From Gaiellales bacterium (GTDB lineage: Bacteria > Actinomycetota > Thermoleophilia > Gaiellales > JAICJC01), in NCBI GenBank assembly GCA_036273515.1, contig DASUHM010000003.1, forward strand, positions 1-40,198: a stretch of DNA of 40,198 nt. Reading direction: 5' to 3'. A program made the position numbers and the translations under genes. The notes under the pieces were generated by a model that saw only the letters and a list, made by a program, of their open reading frames with translations, was not told the origin of the DNA and made no database searches. Position 1 is the first letter of the stretch. Each line of letters begins with the position of its first letter. Shown here piece by piece: positions 7,323 to 15,689 of the stretch.

Positions 7323-7625
7323 TCAGCCCTCGGCGGCCTTCTTGGGCTCGCTCTTGGCGGACTCGGATGGCTTGGAGTCCGACGACTTCGAGTCCGACGA
7401 CTTGCCGTCGCTCGAGGACTCGGAGCGCTCGCTCGCGGCCGACTTCTTGCCGCGGCCGTAGTCGGTCGAGTAGAAGCCGGAGCCCTTGAAGTGGATCGCG
7501 ACCGGGTGCAGCACCCGGGTCGCAGGGGCGCCGCACTCCTCGCACTCGGTGATCGGGTCGTCGGCGATCTTCTGCAGCACCTCGAACCTGTGCCCGTTCG
7601 TGCATCGGTACTCGTAGATCGGCAT
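7323..7625 (-). CDS. FmdB-family zinc-ribbon protein with Ser/Lys/Asp-rich tail
   Basis: The product of about 100 residues begins MPIYEYRCTNGHRFE, the FmdB signature, with paired cysteines (C8 and the pair in ITECEECG) forming a CxxC zinc ribbon. A conserved HFKGSGFYSTDYG follows. The last 35 residues are low-complexity, with repeated SSDSK-type units and a lysine-rich end; the underlying DNA is an imperfect short tandem repeat at about 7365-7420. FmdB proteins have been proposed as regulators of amidase genes but the general function is unknown. The ATG at 7625 is preferred over longer starts because TATACT (7634-7639, minus) ends 8 bases before it. Confidence 0.88.
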   Translation of the reverse strand: MPIYEYRCTNGHRFEVLQKIADDPITECEECGAPATRVLHPVAIHFKGSGFYSTDYGRGKKSAASERSESSSDGKSSDSKSSDSKPSESAKSEPKKAAEG

Positions 7626-7633
7626 GCAAGCCG

Positions 7634-7639
7634 AGTATA
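7634..7639 (-). promoter_or_regulatory. -10 element of a probable leaderless promoter for fmdB-like gene
   Basis: TATACT on the minus strand is followed by 8 bases and the ATG at 7625. There is no Shine-Dalgarno between them, which fits a leaderless transcript. Confidence 0.55.
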
Positions 7640-7670
7640 TCGCACGCAACCGACGCGAAACCCGGGCCGG

Positions 7671-7697
7671 TTGGCACACTCGGGGCGAGAGTGCCAG
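7671..7697 (+). promoter_or_regulatory. CIRCE-like operator (putative HrcA site)
   Basis: The sequence reads TTGGCACAC-N9-GAGTGCCAG, with exactly the 9-base spacer and half-site geometry of CIRCE (TTAGCACTC-N9-GAGTGCTAA), matching 7 of 9 positions in each half. It lies between divergent fmdB and the GT4 gene and covers the expected -35 region of the TAGCAT promoter at 7713-7718. HrcA repression of this promoter is inferred. The hrcA gene is not in this window. Confidence 0.55.
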
Positions 7698-7712
7698 CGG
7701 CGATGCCTTCTG

Positions 7713-7718
7713 TAGCAT
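7713..7718 (+). promoter_or_regulatory. -10 element of a probable leaderless promoter for the GT4 gene
   Basis: TAGCAT is followed by exactly 7 bases and the GTG at 7726, with no room for a ribosome-binding site. The CIRCE-like operator ends 15 bases upstream. Confidence 0.55.
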
Positions 7719-7725
7719 CAGCGCC

Positions 7726-8928
7726 GTGCGGATCGCGATCGTGACGGACTTCTACTACCCCTCGCTCGGGGGGATCACCGAGCACGTCGACGGCCAGGCC
7801 CGCGAGCTCGTCAACCGCGGCCACCAGGTCACGGTCATCACGGGCCACCTGCTGCGCACGCCGCCGGTGTCCGACGACGCGCTCGAGGTGCCGGAGCCGA
7901 ACTTCGAGATCGTGCGGATGGGGATCGCGATCCCGCTCTTCGTCCCCTACTGGGGCAACAACGCCCAGACGCTGCACACGTACGGCCCCCGGCTCGGCCA
8001 GCAGCTGCGGGCGCTCTTCCGCGAGCGCGGCTTCGACGTCGTCCACGTCCACGCCCCGTACAACCCGCCGTTCCCGGCCTGGGCGATCGACCAGTGCCCC
8101 GACGAGACGATCTGCGTCGCCACCTTCCACAGCGTCTTCCCGCAGACGACCGGCATGGACATCCTGGCCGAGTGGACGCGGCCCTGGATCGAGCGCCTCG
8201 ACGGCCGCATCTGCGTCAGCGAGGCGTGCATCGGCTCGCTCGCCCCGTACTACCCGTACGCCTACGACGTGATCCCGAACGGGATCGACGCCGATCACTT
8301 CAGCCCCGACGCCGAGCCGGTCGCGGAGCTCATGGGCGACCACCAGAACATCGTCTTCTGCGGCCGCTTCGACCCCCGCAACGGGCTCGACACGATGATC
8401 GAGGCGTTCCGCCTGCTGCACCGCGAGCGCGGCGACCGGGTGCGGCTCGTCGTGATCGGCGACGGCCCGCTGCGCAAGCTCTACCACCGCCAGGTCGGCG
8501 AGGAGCTCGCACCGTTCGTGCACTTCGCCGGGCGCCTGAACCGCAGCCGCCCGAACTACCTCACGTCCGGGTCGGTGTTCTGCACCCCGTGCAACCGGGC
8601 ATCGTTCGGCATGGTGCTGCTCGAAGCGATGAGCTGTGGGCGCCCGGTGGTCGCCAGCCGGATCAGCGGCTTCCAGCTCCTGATGGAGGAGGGCCGGCAA
8701 GGATTCCTGGTGCACCCCGGCGACTCCGCCGAACTTCACGCCGCGGCCCTGCGCAAGCTCCTGGACGACCCCGACCTGCGCGCGCGGATGGGGGACGAGG
8801 GCCGCCGCACCGCGCTCGAAAACTACGCGTGGCCGCGGGTGGCCGCGAAGCTCGAGGCCTACTACGCCGACCTTCTCGCCGGCGAGCAACCGGTATGGGC
8901 AAGCGCGAAGTCATCACTCGCTTCGTAA
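7726..8928 (+). CDS. GT4-family (PimA/SqdX-like) glycosyltransferase
   Basis: The 400-residue protein is a GT-B fold retaining glycosyltransferase. The N-terminus MRIAIVTDFYYPSLGGITEH has the glycine-rich acceptor loop, FDVVHVHAPYNP lies in the first Rossmann domain, VIPNGIDADHF in the hinge, and FCGRFDPRNGLDTMIEAF plus GDGPLRK in the donor domain. In the usual E-x7-E donor motif, the first Glu is replaced by Ala (ASFGMVLLEAMSCG). Family resemblance is to phosphatidyl-inositol mannosyltransferases and sulfoquinovosyl-diacylglycerol synthases, but donor and acceptor cannot be read from sequence. The GTG at 7726 fits both the domain start and a leaderless promoter. It overlaps the next gene by 34 bases. 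Confidence 0.88.
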   Translation: MRIAIVTDFYYPSLGGITEHVDGQARELVNRGHQVTVITGHLLRTPPVSDDALEVPEPNFEIVRMGIAIPLFVPYWGNNAQTLHTYGPRLGQQLRALFRERGFDVVHVHAPYNPPFPAWAIDQCPDETICVATFHSVFPQTTGMDILAEWTRPWIERLDGRICVSEACIGSLAPYYPYAYDVIPNGIDADHFSPDAEPVAELMGDHQNIVFCGRFDPRNGLDTMIEAFRLLHRERGDRVRLVVIGDGPLRKLYHRQVGEELAPFVHFAGRLNRSRPNYLTSGSVFCTPCNRASFGMVLLEAMSCGRPVVASRISGFQLLMEEGRQGFLVHPGDSAELHAAALRKLLDDPDLRARMGDEGRRTALENYAWPRVAAKLEAYYADLLAGEQPVWASAKSSLAS

Positions 8929-10739
8929 TCCTCGGGGCGCTCTGGGTCGCGGTCACGGCCGTGATCGGGCAGGCCGTCGGGGGTGTCGCAGGCGACGTCA
9001 TCGAGGGCGTGGCCGTCCTCCTGCTCCTGTTCGTCGCGTGGTCGGCCTTCACGCCCAACGCGCGCCTGTTCGGCCGCGTGATCGGCACCGGCACGTCGCC
9101 CTCGCCCAAGGTGGCGATCACGTTCGACGACGGGCCGAGCTTCGAGCACACGCCCGCCGTGCTCGACACGCTCGCGAGCGCCGGCGCCCGGTGCACGTTC
9201 TTCGTGCTCGGCCGCCACGTCCGCGCCCACCCCGAGATCGTCCGCCGGATCGTCGCCGAGGGGCACGAGCTCGCGAGCCACGGCGACGACCACTCGCTGC
9301 TCACGTTCGCCGGCCCGGCTGCGATCGCGCACCAGTTCCGGGCGGCCGAGGAGGCGGTCACGGAGGCCGTCGGGACGTCGGTCGCGCACCTGTTCCGCGC
9401 GCCGCACGGCTACCGGGGGCCGTTCGTCGCCCCGGTGGCGCGGCGCCTGGGCTATCGCATCGTCGGCTGGACCGGGTCGATCTTCGATACCGCCCGGCCG
9501 GGCGTCGAGGTGATCGTCGACCGCTGCGCACGCGTGCTCGAGCCGGGCGCGATCCTGCTCCTGCACGACGGCGACGGCTCCGGTGAGGGCGGCGACCGGT
9601 CCCAGACCGTCGAGGCCCTGCCCCAGATCCTGCAGACCGCCCGCGAGCGCGGCCTCGAGCCCGTCACCGTGTCGGAGCTGGCGGAGGAGCTGCGCCCGAG
9701 GCGCAACACCGTGCCGCGGGCCGCGGCGTTCACGGCCGTCGCGATCGCGATCGTGGTCGCTCTCTCGCGCAAGTTCGACCTGCACGTCGTCGCCGACGTC
9801 TTCACCCGCGCCAACCCGCTCTACGTGCTGGCGGCGCTCGTCGCGAACCTGGTCTCGGTCGCGTTCAAGGCGCTCACCTGGAAGGCCGCGTTCGACGCGA
9901 TGCCGCGCGTCGAGGGCGAGGAGCCGGTCGACGTCGGCATGCGCGATGTCGTGCCCGCGATCTTCATCGGCTTCCTGCTGAACACCGTGCTCTTCGCCCG
10001 CCTGGGCGAGGTCGCCCGCGTCTCGGTCGTCCGCCGCCGGCTGGCCGCCCGCGGCCACCCGCTGCCCGCATCGCCGGTCGTCGGCACCCTCGTGACGGAG
10101 CAGCTGCTCTCCGGCGCCACGCTCGTCGCGGTGCTGATCGGCGTCGTCATCTACGTGCCGGTACCGCGGGCGGCGGTCAACCTGCTGGCCGTGCTCTCGG
10201 GCGTCGTGATCTTCATCGGGCTCGTCGCCGCCGCGATCGAGATCTGGGCGCGCCTGCGCCGGCGGCGGGCGCCCACCGAGGACTACGTCGAGCGCTGGTG
10301 GCACCTGCTCGGCATCAGCTTCACGTCGGTCGTGCAGGGGATGCGGCGCGGCCAGGCGATCTTCCAGCGCCCGAAGCTGCTCACGATCGGCCTCGTCACC
10401 GCCACCTCGAGCTGGCTGGCCCAGATGGCCGGCATCTACCTCACCCTCGCCGCCTATGAGATCCACAAGAGCCTGGGCGTCGCCGCCGTCGTCTTCCTGG
10501 CGTCGAACCTGGTGCAGCTCTTCCCCATCACCCCGGGCAACCTCGGCGTGTTCCAGGGCGCGACGGCCACGAGCCTGACGCTCCTGTACGGTGTGCCCGC
10601 CAATCTGGCCCTGACGTTCTCGATCGGCCTCCAGCTGATCGAGGCCCTGCTGGGGGTCGGCGTCGGGTTCGTGTTCCTCTCGATGGAAGGGCTGTCGGTC
10701 AAGGAGCTGCAAACCCAGGTCGAGGACGTCGAGGCGTGA
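8895..10739 (+). CDS. Polysaccharide deacetylase fused to a flippase-like (LPG-synthase-type) membrane domain
   Basis: This 614-residue protein joins two modules. Residues 8-52 contain two membrane helices. Residues about 70-265 form a NodB-type polysaccharide deacetylase with TFDDGPS (76-82), SHGDDH (metal histidines 129 and 133), FRAPHGYRGP and ILLLHDGDG; all canonical catalytic motifs are present. From about 285 to 600 follow 7-8 membrane helices resembling the lysylphosphatidylglycerol-synthase membrane region (UPF0104), including GFLLNTVLFARLGEVARV and FPITPGNLGVFQGA. The fusion suggests deacetylation of a lipid-linked glycan together with its membrane movement; that is inference. The ATG at 8895 overlaps the GT4 gene by 34 bases. 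Confidence 0.85.
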   Translation: MGKREVITRFVILGALWVAVTAVIGQAVGGVAGDVIEGVAVLLLLFVAWSAFTPNARLFGRVIGTGTSPSPKVAITFDDGPSFEHTPAVLDTLASAGARCTFFVLGRHVRAHPEIVRRIVAEGHELASHGDDHSLLTFAGPAAIAHQFRAAEEAVTEAVGTSVAHLFRAPHGYRGPFVAPVARRLGYRIVGWTGSIFDTARPGVEVIVDRCARVLEPGAILLLHDGDGSGEGGDRSQTVEALPQILQTARERGLEPVTVSELAEELRPRRNTVPRAAAFTAVAIAIVVALSRKFDLHVVADVFTRANPLYVLAALVANLVSVAFKALTWKAAFDAMPRVEGEEPVDVGMRDVVPAIFIGFLLNTVLFARLGEVARVSVVRRRLAARGHPLPASPVVGTLVTEQLLSGATLVAVLIGVVIYVPVPRAAVNLLAVLSGVVIFIGLVAAAIEIWARLRRRRAPTEDYVERWWHLLGISFTSVVQGMRRGQAIFQRPKLLTIGLVTATSSWLAQMAGIYLTLAAYEIHKSLGVAAVVFLASNLVQLFPITPGNLGVFQGATATSLTLLYGVPANLALTFSIGLQLIEALLGVGVGFVFLSMEGLSVKELQTQVEDVEA

Positions 10740-11314
10740 CGCGGCTCGTCGCGCTCGTCGCCGTCGCGGCGTGCCTGGCCGGCTGCTCGTCGGGCGGCGG
10801 CGACTCGAGCGCCTCGTCGACCGGGCCGAAGCGCGTCTCCACCTTGCCCACGTCCGGCACGGTCACCTACAAGGACGGACGCGTCTACACGGTCGCGCCG
10901 CTCGGCAGCGTCCTGCGCCTGGACGACATCGCCGTCAAGGTGCAGAGCGTGGCCTGGAAGCGGCACGTCGACCTTGGGAAGGTCGCCGGCGTCACGATCA
11001 AGCCGCCGCCGGGCACGAAGAGCTTCGGGCTCGTCACCCTGGCGGTGAAGAACATGACCCAGAGCCCCGAGCACGTCGGATTGACCCAGATCTGGCTGCG
11101 CAACGCCGCCGGCAGCCCCTACCTGGCGGCTGCGACTGCGAACGTGCCGGACAACCTGCTGAAGATGGCGATCCCGCCCGGGAAGACGGTGACGGGCACG
11201 CTCGTCTACCCGACGCCGGCGAAGGCGACCGGCTACCTGCTCGTGTACCGCTTCGACGACGCCAAGGCGATCGCCAAGGCGAACCACGTCGGCCTGCTGC
11301 GCTACGCCTCGTAG
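10736..11314 (+). CDS. Lipoprotein with DUF4352-like domain
   Basis: The 192-residue product has a short signal peptide and a lipobox LAGC with the lipidated Cys at residue 17, followed by a Gly/Ser-rich linker. The rest resembles the immunoglobulin-like DUF4352 fold of secreted lipoproteins: a VKVQSVAWKRH strand, SFGLVTLAVKNMTQSPEHV and a PPGKTVTGTLVYPTP strand. The GTG start overlaps the stop of the deacetylase fusion as GTGA, so it is probably co-translated with the GT4-deacetylase unit and acts outside the membrane. Its C-terminal end overlaps the convergent lysA by 13 bases. Function is unknown. Confidence 0.8.
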   Translation: MTRLVALVAVAACLAGCSSGGGDSSASSTGPKRVSTLPTSGTVTYKDGRVYTVAPLGSVLRLDDIAVKVQSVAWKRHVDLGKVAGVTIKPPPGTKSFGLVTLAVKNMTQSPEHVGLTQIWLRNAAGSPYLAAATANVPDNLLKMAIPPGKTVTGTLVYPTPAKATGYLLVYRFDDAKAIAKANHVGLLRYAS

Positions 11315-12597
11315 CGTTCACGCCCAAGCAGGTCGGAGACGGTCTCGCGGGCGACCACGGTGCGCTCGGCGCCGTCGGCGACCATGACCGCCGCGGGCCG
11401 GGGCAGGCCGTTGTACGTCGACGCCATCGTCGCCGTGTAGGCGCCCGTGGCCGCGAGCGCGATCACGTCGCCGGGCCGCAGCTCGGGCAGCGCGGCGGCC
11501 TCGACCAGGACATCGCCCGACTCGCAGTGCTTGCCGGCGATCGCGTACGTGTGCGCCGCCGCATCGCCGGCCCGGTCGACCGCGAAGGCCTGGTAGCGGG
11601 CGCCGTACATCGCCGGACGGGGGTTGTCGGCCATGCCGCCGTCGACCGCCGCGTAGGTCACGCCCGCCGCCGTGCGCTTGATCGCGCCGACCGTGTAGAG
11701 CGTGACGCCGGACGGGCCGGCGATCGAGCGGCCCGGCTCGAGGATCAGCTCCGGCAGCGGCAGACCGCGGCTGCGCAGCTGCTCGGCCACGCCGGCCGCG
11801 GCGGCCGCGACCGCCTCGCGGATGTCCGGCGCCGTGTCGCCGTCGGCGTAGGCGATGGCGAGCCCGCCGCCGAGGTCGAGCAGCGGCAGCTCACCCAGGC
11901 CCTCGCGGTCGATGAACGCTGCCAGCCACGCGGCCGCCTCGAGGTACGTCTCGACCGACCCGATCTGCGACCCGAGGTGGACGTGCAGGCCCATCGGGCG
12001 CACGTGGTCGAGCCCGGCCGCGCGGCGCAGCGCCGCCGCCGCCTCGGCAGGGGCGAGGCCGAACTTGGAGGCGGCGTGCCCGGTCGCGATCTTGCGGTGG
12101 GTGTCCGCATCGATGGCCGGGTTCACCCGGACGAGCACCGGCTGGACGCGTCCGGCGGCGGCCGCCAGGCGCTCGATCTGGTCGAGCTCGGCGTCGTGGT
12201 CGGCGGCCAGGAGCCCCGCCTCTGCGGCGAGCGCGGCGGCGACGTCGGCGTCGGACTTGTTGTTGCCGTGCACGATCAGCCGCTCGCTGGGCGCCCCCGC
12301 GGCGACGGCGAAGGCCAGCTCGCCCTCGGAGGCGACGTCCATGCCGAGGCCCTCCTCGAGCAGCACCCGCAGGACGGCGACCGTCGTCTGCGCCTTGCAC
12401 GCGAACGCGAGCCGGGACGGCCCCGGGTACGCCTCCAGGCCCTCGCGGTACGCCCGCGCCCGGGCCCGCAGGGTCGCCTCGTCGTAGACGAGCAGCGGCG
12501 TGCCGTGGCGGGCGGCGAGATCGCCCAGCGCAACGCCGCCGACGGCCAGGCGGCCGTCCGCGACGGTCGCGGAGTCGGGCAGGACGGAGGCGATCAT
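11302..12597 (-). CDS. lysA: Diaminopimelate decarboxylase
   Basis: LysA removes CO2 from meso-diaminopimelate to give L-lysine, with PLP as cofactor. The 431-residue protein is a fold-III alanine-racemase-type decarboxylase: FACKAQ contains the PLP-binding lysine (about residue 68), LHVHLGSQIG and LDLGGGLAIAY are phosphate-binding segments, EPGRSIAGPSG and GKHCESGDVL are C-terminal active-site motifs with the catalytic Cys from the partner subunit. Length is normal. The ATG at 12597 is 8 bases after a CATAAT -10 element, which suggests a leaderless message. It is divergent from the phosphodiesterase gene. Confidence 0.95.
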   Translation of the reverse strand: MIASVLPDSATVADGRLAVGGVALGDLAARHGTPLLVYDEATLRARARAYREGLEAYPGPSRLAFACKAQTTVAVLRVLLEEGLGMDVASEGELAFAVAAGAPSERLIVHGNNKSDADVAAALAAEAGLLAADHDAELDQIERLAAAAGRVQPVLVRVNPAIDADTHRKIATGHAASKFGLAPAEAAAALRRAAGLDHVRPMGLHVHLGSQIGSVETYLEAAAWLAAFIDREGLGELPLLDLGGGLAIAYADGDTAPDIREAVAAAAAGVAEQLRSRGLPLPELILEPGRSIAGPSGVTLYTVGAIKRTAAGVTYAAVDGGMADNPRPAMYGARYQAFAVDRAGDAAAHTYAIAGKHCESGDVLVEAAALPELRPGDVIALAATGAYTATMASTYNGLPRPAAVMVADGAERTVVARETVSDLLGRERYEA

Positions 12598-12605
12598 CCA
12601 GGCGG

Positions 12606-12611
12606 ATTATG
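12606..12611 (-). promoter_or_regulatory. -10 element of probable leaderless lysA promoter
   Basis: CATAAT on the minus strand ends 8 bases before the lysA ATG at 12597, and no Shine-Dalgarno lies between. Confidence 0.5.
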
Positions 12612-12656
12612 CGTGCCCGGGCGGCGCCGCCGGTGCTCTTCCCGGACCGGCGCCGG

Positions 12657-12662
12657 TATCCT
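12657..12662 (+). promoter_or_regulatory. -10 element of probable leaderless phosphodiesterase promoter
   Basis: TATCCT is followed by 8 C-rich bases and the ATG at 12671, with no ribosome-binding site. Confidence 0.45.
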
Positions 12663-12670
12663 GCCCGCCC

Positions 12671-14176
12671 ATGTCGAACCGTGTGCTCGTGGTCGGCTGG
12701 GATGGCGCCGACTGGGAAATCCTCGACCCGCTGCTTGCCGCCGGCGACCTCCCGAACCTGGCCGCGCTGGCCGAGCGGGGCGCCCGCGGCGTGGCCCGAT
12801 CCGTGCTGCCGTCGCACTCGTGGGCGGCCTGGCCGTCGTTCCTGACCGGCGTCAGCCCGGCCGGGCACGGCGTCTTCGACATCCTCGAGCACAAGCCCGG
12901 CCAGACCCGGCGGATGCCGGTCTCGTCGCGCTCGATCCTGGCGCCGACCTGGCCGCAGCGGCTATCGGACGCCGGCCGCACCGTGCTGCTCCTGAACGTG
13001 CCGCTGACCTATCCTCCGCAACCCGTGCAGGGCGTCGTCATCTCCGGCGGCGTGATCCCGCCGAAGGCGGTCTACTCGCACCCGGCCGAGGCCGGGCCCG
13101 AGCTGCATTGGCCGATCAACGGCGGCTCGTGGACGACATTTCGCAACCGCCCGCTCGACCTCGTCGCCGACGTCGAGAAGGTGACGACGGCCCGGGCCGA
13201 GGCGGTGCGCCGGCTGATGGACTCGAACGAGTGGGACGTCGCCTGCGCCGTGTTCGTCTCGCCCGACCGCATCCAGCACTGCCTGCTCGAGTACGTGCAC
13301 CCTGGCCACCCCGACCATGCCAGGGCGGCGGCGACCCCGGTGGCCGACCGCGTCCGCGACGTCTACCGGCTGCTCGACCGCGAGCTGGGCACGCTGGTCG
13401 AGCGCACCGACGAGTCCGACACCGTCGTCGTCATGTCCGACCACGGCCACCAGCCCTGCACGCGGGCGCTGAACATGAACCGCGTCCTCGAGCACCTCGG
13501 ATACCTGCACCAGGGCCGCGGCTCGGCGCTCGTCAGCCTGCTGGCCTGGGGACGGGTGCGGTCGATCGCCCGCGTCGCCTACGACAAGCTCGGCCTGCAC
13601 GGCAAGGTGGCCGTGCCCACGGCGCCGATCGACTGGGAGCGAACGCGGGCCTACACGAGCGTCGTCTCGACCGGCGAGGGCGTCTCGCTCGCGCTGCGGG
13701 GCCGCGAGCCGGAGGGGACGGTCGCGCCCGAGGACTACGACGCGGCCCGCGCCGAGCTGGCCGCCGCGCTCGAGGGCTTCGCCGACCCCGCCACCGGCAA
13801 GCACCCCATCCTGCGGGCGGTGCCCCGCGAGCAGGCGCTCGAGGGCGCCTACCTCGACCGCGCCCCCGACCTGCTGCTCGAGGCCGCGCCGCTCTATTCG
13901 CTGACCCACGCGCGGCAGATGGTCGAGCAGGCCGACTGGCTCTCGGGCGACCACCGGCCGGAGGGTGTCTACGTCGCGGCCGGGCCGGGCGCCGGGCCGG
14001 CGAACGGCGCCGAGATCTCGCTCACCGACTTTGCCGCCCTGATCTCGCGGGCGGCCGGCGTCGAGCCCGACGCCGGCTGGTCGGCCGCCCCGGAGGAGGA
14101 GCCGGTGGCGGTCTTCTCCGACGAGGAGCAGCGCGAGGTCGAGGAGCGCCTGCGCGGGCTGGGCTACCTCGAGTAG
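12671..14176 (+). CDS. Alkaline-phosphatase-superfamily type I phosphodiesterase/nucleotide pyrophosphatase
   Basis: This 501-residue cytoplasmic protein has the metal ligands of the type I phosphodiesterase branch of the alkaline phosphatase superfamily: D11 in GWDGADW, a probable nucleophile Ser in PSHSWAAWPSFLTG, the D and H of SPDRIQHC, the D and H of VMSDHGHQ, and a late His in SGDHRPEG. The PAGHGVFDI motif after the nucleophile is typical. Homologues often hydrolyse nucleotide sugars or phosphodiesters and are frequently found beside surface-glycan genes, as here next to a flippase. The substrate is unknown. No signal peptide is visible. Confidence 0.87.
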   Translation: MSNRVLVVGWDGADWEILDPLLAAGDLPNLAALAERGARGVARSVLPSHSWAAWPSFLTGVSPAGHGVFDILEHKPGQTRRMPVSSRSILAPTWPQRLSDAGRTVLLLNVPLTYPPQPVQGVVISGGVIPPKAVYSHPAEAGPELHWPINGGSWTTFRNRPLDLVADVEKVTTARAEAVRRLMDSNEWDVACAVFVSPDRIQHCLLEYVHPGHPDHARAAATPVADRVRDVYRLLDRELGTLVERTDESDTVVVMSDHGHQPCTRALNMNRVLEHLGYLHQGRGSALVSLLAWGRVRSIARVAYDKLGLHGKVAVPTAPIDWERTRAYTSVVSTGEGVSLALRGREPEGTVAPEDYDAARAELAAALEGFADPATGKHPILRAVPREQALEGAYLDRAPDLLLEAAPLYSLTHARQMVEQADWLSGDHRPEGVYVAAGPGAGPANGAEISLTDFAALISRAAGVEPDAGWSAAPEEEPVAVFSDEEQREVEERLRGLGYLE

Positions 14177-14216
14177 CGGGCCTGCGCACCGCGGGACGAC
14201 GGCGGCCGGCGACGGC

Positions 14217-15689
14217 GTGACCGACGAGCGCACCCTCCTGGCCGGGACGGGCGCGAACGTGATCGGCCTGGCGGCCGGCGTCGTGGCCGCCTTCGGCGTC
14301 CAGCTGCTGCTGGGGCGGTCGCTGCCCCACGGCGGCCTCGCACTCGTCACCGTCGCCGTCCAGTTCGCGTTCGTGGCCGCCGCCGGGGCCCGCTTCGGCA
14401 TGGATCTGGCCTCGGTGCGGGCGGTCGCGATCGGCGCCGGCACGGGCGACATGACGCAGCTGCGCAGCCTGGTCGACCGCTGTGCCGGCATCGCGCTCGC
14501 CGCCGGCGTTGTGTTCGGCGCGATCGTGGCGGCGCTCTCGCCGCTGGCCGGCGACCGGGCCGGGGCGATCGCCGTCGGCGCCGCCGCGCTCCCGCTGATC
14601 GCGACCGCGAACGTCTACCTGGGCGCCACCCGTGGCCTCAAGAAGATGGGGCCGACGCTGTGGGTGTTCTGGATCGGCCAGCCCATCGCGTGGATCGGCC
14701 TGGCCGCGATTGCGATCGCGCTCGGCGGCGAGACGAAGGCGGCCATCGCGGCCTACGACCTCTCCTGGCTGGGCGGCCTGGTCGTGGCCTGGTGGATGTG
14801 GCGGCGGCTGGCGGCCTGGCCCGGGGGCCGGCCGGCGACGCGCGCCGAGGTGTCGGCCGTCCTGCGCTACGGCGCGCCGAGGGCGCCGTCGGCGCTGCTG
14901 GCGCAGGCGCTCTTCTGGGGCGACCTCTTCGTGCTCACCCACTACGACTCGGGCCGCAGCCTCGACGCCTACGCCGCCGCCGCGCGGATCTCGCAGCTGA
15001 TCCTGCTCTTCCTCACCTCCGTGAACCTCGTCTTCTCGCCGTTCGCGGCCGACCTGCACGCACGCGGCCAGCGCGAGCGGCTCGACGCGCTCTTCAAACG
15101 CGCCACCCGCTGGGCGCTGGCGGCGACGCTGCCACTGGCGATCGTGCTCTTCGTGGCCGCGCCGCAGGCGCTCCAGGCCTTCGGGCCAGGGTATGCCGTC
15201 GGGTCGACGCCGCTTCGGATCATGCTCGTGGGGCAGACGGTGAACGTCGCCACCGGCGGCGTCGCGTTCGTGCTCGTGATGGCCGGGTTCACCGGGCTCG
15301 ACCTGGCCGACAACGTCCTCGCGGCGGCCGTGCTCCTCGGGCTTGCGATCCCGCTCGCCGCGGCGGAGGGGCCGGCCGGCGCCGCCGCCGCCTCCGCCAC
15401 CGCCCTCGTGCTGGTCAACCTCGTCCGCCTGGCGCAGGTGTACCGCCGCGTCGGCGTCCAGCCGTTCGACGCCGCCTACGGCCGGCTCGCGCTCCCCGCG
15501 GCCGGCTGCCTGGCCGCCGCCTGGGCCGCCCGGGCCGTGACCGACTCGCACCCCTGGTGGGTGGTCGCGGCGGCGACGACCGCCGCCGGCGCGATCGCCT
15601 ACGCCGTGCTGCTGCCCGCAGGCCTGCCGGCGGCGGAGCGGTCGGCCGTCGCGTCCTTCACGCGCAGGATCTCGAACCGGCCCAGGTGA
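14217..15689 (+). CDS. Polysaccharide/oligosaccharide flippase (MOP superfamily)
   Basis: The 490-residue protein has about 14 hydrophobic segments and reads as a Wzx/MATE-like exporter, with LLAGTGANVIGLAAGVV at the start, RYGAPRAPSALLAQ opening the second half and AAARISQLILLFLTSVNLVFSPFAADL as in polysaccharide biosynthesis proteins. Such proteins flip undecaprenyl-linked oligosaccharides across the membrane. It starts with a GTG 40 bases after the phosphodiesterase, probably in one transcript. Its last 91 bases overlap, antisense, the end of the large membrane protein on the minus strand. Confidence 0.85.
   Translation: MTDERTLLAGTGANVIGLAAGVVAAFGVQLLLGRSLPHGGLALVTVAVQFAFVAAAGARFGMDLASVRAVAIGAGTGDMTQLRSLVDRCAGIALAAGVVFGAIVAALSPLAGDRAGAIAVGAAALPLIATANVYLGATRGLKKMGPTLWVFWIGQPIAWIGLAAIAIALGGETKAAIAAYDLSWLGGLVVAWWMWRRLAAWPGGRPATRAEVSAVLRYGAPRAPSALLAQALFWGDLFVLTHYDSGRSLDAYAAAARISQLILLFLTSVNLVFSPFAADLHARGQRERLDALFKRATRWALAATLPLAIVLFVAAPQALQAFGPGYAVGSTPLRIMLVGQTVNVATGGVAFVLVMAGFTGLDLADNVLAAAVLLGLAIPLAAAEGPAGAAAASATALVLVNLVRLAQVYRRVGVQPFDAAYGRLALPAAGCLAAAWAARAVTDSHPWWVVAAATTAAGAIAYAVLLPAGLPAAERSAVASFTRRISNRPR

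Noticed and set aside
7365-7420. Short repeats in the fmdB-like gene as a possible CRISPR or satellite
   Set aside because: They are imperfect codons for a Ser/Lys/Asp-rich tail in frame, without spacers.
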